Source of the DNA: Fidelibacterota bacterium
GTDB lineage: Bacteria > Marinisomatota > Marinisomatia > Marinisomatales > TCS55
Direction: 5' to 3'
Assembly (NCBI GenBank): GCA_004124535.1
Contig: SCKQ01000056.1
Location: forward strand, 1 to 13,517
DNA length: 13,517 nt
The notes below the pieces were generated by a model. It saw only the letters and a program-made list of their open reading frames with translations, ran no database searches and was not told where the DNA came from. Below, piece after piece: positions 12,665-13,517 of this stretch. Made by a program: the position numbers and the translations under genes. Each line of letters starts with the position of its first letter. Positions within the stretch are counted from its first letter, which is position 1.

Positions 12665-13393
12665 ATGCATATTATCTTATTCCTGATAGGTACGGCGATC
12701 CTCTTTGGCAATGATCCTCAAAACTTGGACCCGTCCTTTGAGTTCAATTATACCGATACGGAAATAAATGTGGACCCTGATTCAGTAGGGTCATTTAGCG
12801 GTACGATCCACAATATATCATCAGGAACAATCACCATTGCCGTCGTACGCCGGGTCAATTCACTCCCTGAAGGATGGACATCCTCCGTTTGTCTGGGGTC
12901 AATCTGCTATATTGAAACAGTAGACAGTGCTGCTGTCCAATTGGATGCAGGCGATTCAACCGCATGCGGAATTCTGGTCTGGACGAACGGTGTTGGAACA
13001 GGAACGGTCCAGCTTGACCTGTTTGACCTTGATAATATTGATGAACATATCCTTATCGATCTAATTATTTATGCAGGTATAACGGTCGGACCGATCACAA
13101 CAAGAGCCCTTCCTGAACACTTCGAATTATATGATTGTTTTCCTAATCCATTCAACCCAATCACAACACTCCGCTATGAACTGCCAGAAGATGCACTGGT
13201 GAACATCACCATCTATGATATGATGGGTAGACAGGTTAAAACACTGATAAACGACCAACAGACCGCTGGTTACAGATCTACCCAATGGAATGCCACTAAT
13301 AACGCTGGTTCACCCGTATCAGCAGGTATTTACCTGTACATGATACAGGCAGGGGATTTCAGGCAGACCAGGAAAATGGTACTATTAAAATAG
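12665..13393 (+). CDS. Secreted protein with type IX secretion (Por) C-terminal sorting domain
   Basis: A 242-aa protein. MHIILFLIGTAILFGNDPQ is a signal peptide, so ATG 12665 is chosen over the longer frame from 12608. Residues 20-138 form a beta-sandwich-like domain with SLPEGWTSSVCLGSICY, like domains attached to Omp28-type proteins in this phylum. Residues 151-242 are a T9SS type A sorting domain: CFPNPFNPITTLRYELPE, ITIYDMMGRQVKTL, GSPVSAGIYLYMIQAG, RKMVLLK. The sorting domain would direct export through the outer membrane by T9SS and release or anchoring. It follows the propeller gene by 10 nt with a poor ribosome binding site, so it may rely on coupling. A strong terminator follows. 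Confidence 0.9.
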   Translation: MHIILFLIGTAILFGNDPQNLDPSFEFNYTDTEINVDPDSVGSFSGTIHNISSGTITIAVVRRVNSLPEGWTSSVCLGSICYIETVDSAAVQLDAGDSTACGILVWTNGVGTGTVQLDLFDLDNIDEHILIDLIIYAGITVGPITTRALPEHFELYDCFPNPFNPITTLRYELPEDALVNITIYDMMGRQVKTLINDQQTAGYRSTQWNATNNAGSPVSAGIYLYMIQAGDFRQTRKMVLLK

Positions 13394-13417
13394 ATTTACC
13401 TTTTTCACAATATCAAG

Positions 13418-13447
13418 CCCCGCCAAGTAGCGGGGTTTTTTGTTTAT
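13418..13447 (+). terminator. Intrinsic terminator after the T9SS cargo gene
   Basis: CCCCGC (13418-13423) pairs perfectly with GCGGGG (13430-13435) around a 6-nt loop, then six T and GTTTAT. The stem and tail are the same as at 121-147, so this terminator type is not confined to the island. Confidence 0.9.
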
Positions 13448-13483
13448 AGCCATTTAGGACTGGCGGAGTGTAATATTGGTTAT

Positions 13484-13517
13484 ATGAAGCGATTCCAACT
13501 GCTGTTTTTCAACCTAA
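13484..13517 (+). CDS. Possible start of a further gene, cut by the window edge
   Basis: ATG 13484 opens MKRFQLLFFNL to the last base, basic then hydrophobic like a signal peptide and reminiscent of the MKRLWL start at 1105. It begins 36 nt after a terminator. No convincing ribosome binding site, and too short to judge. Confidence 0.25.
   Translation, partial: MKRFQLLFFNL

Noticed and set aside
1..13517. CRISPR array, tRNA or rRNA genes, transposase, integrase, toxin-antitoxin pair
   Set aside because: No regularly spaced repeats, cloverleaf or conserved RNA sequence, and no protein with recombinase or transposase motifs was found on either strand.

Overview
The window most likely comes from a member of Candidatus Marinimicrobia (SAR406 clade) or a close relative in the Fibrobacterota-Chlorobiota-Bacteroidota neighbourhood. 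The best evidence is the secreted protein at 12665-13393. It ends in a type IX secretion sorting domain of the NPFNP...YELPEDALVNITIYDMMGR type, a form I associate with that group. The same stretch carries lipoproteins with a redox (CPYC) domain and an NGG/DGG-repeat propeller. Most genes are AT-rich and use the standard code, with TGG for Trp and TGA as a working stop.

Layout. Positions 1-55 hold the last codons of a kinase gene cut off by the window edge, followed by a hairpin and a terminator. Positions about 150-7960 form a cassette-like island of unrelated genes: a methyltransferase, a Kazal-type lipoprotein (broken), a DUF2007/zinc-ribbon protein, an HNH protein (broken), an aldo/keto reductase, a 53-aa protein, an operon of two nucleases, a nucleoside-deoxyribosyltransferase-like protein, a membrane protein and an M24 peptidase. 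Positions 7980-9037 hold a 25-codon ORF overlapping a homoserine-kinase-like gene. Positions 9168-13393 look like ordinary host genome: a pirin, a frameshifted redox lipoprotein, a propeller lipoprotein and a T9SS cargo protein.

The most striking signal is a short dispersed sequence in the island. Seven copies encode, or are a decayed form of, the seven-residue ORF MKRLWLK followed by a stop. An eighth copy opens a real lipoprotein gene (MKRLWLILPLL). In four cases the repeat's ATG lies exactly 35 nt before the start codon of an unrelated downstream gene, and the micro-ORF stop runs directly into that gene's Shine-Dalgarno. In three other cases the same sequence runs into an intrinsic terminator lying 22-35 nt before the next start. 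This looks like a mobile 5' leader, or a shared post-transcriptional control element, that links functionally unrelated genes.

A second signal is an exact 31-bp direct repeat at 1-31 and 8989-9019, inside the 3' end of the kinase gene. The roughly 9-kb segment between the two copies contains every copy of the leader repeat. It may be a duplication or an integrated element. Because the left copy sits exactly at the window edge, an assembly-graph artefact is also possible.

Three genes look broken: the Kazal lipoprotein (TGA in place of Trp), the HNH protein (frame change) and the redox lipoprotein (frameshift at a run of four C). They may be true pseudogenes or consensus errors.
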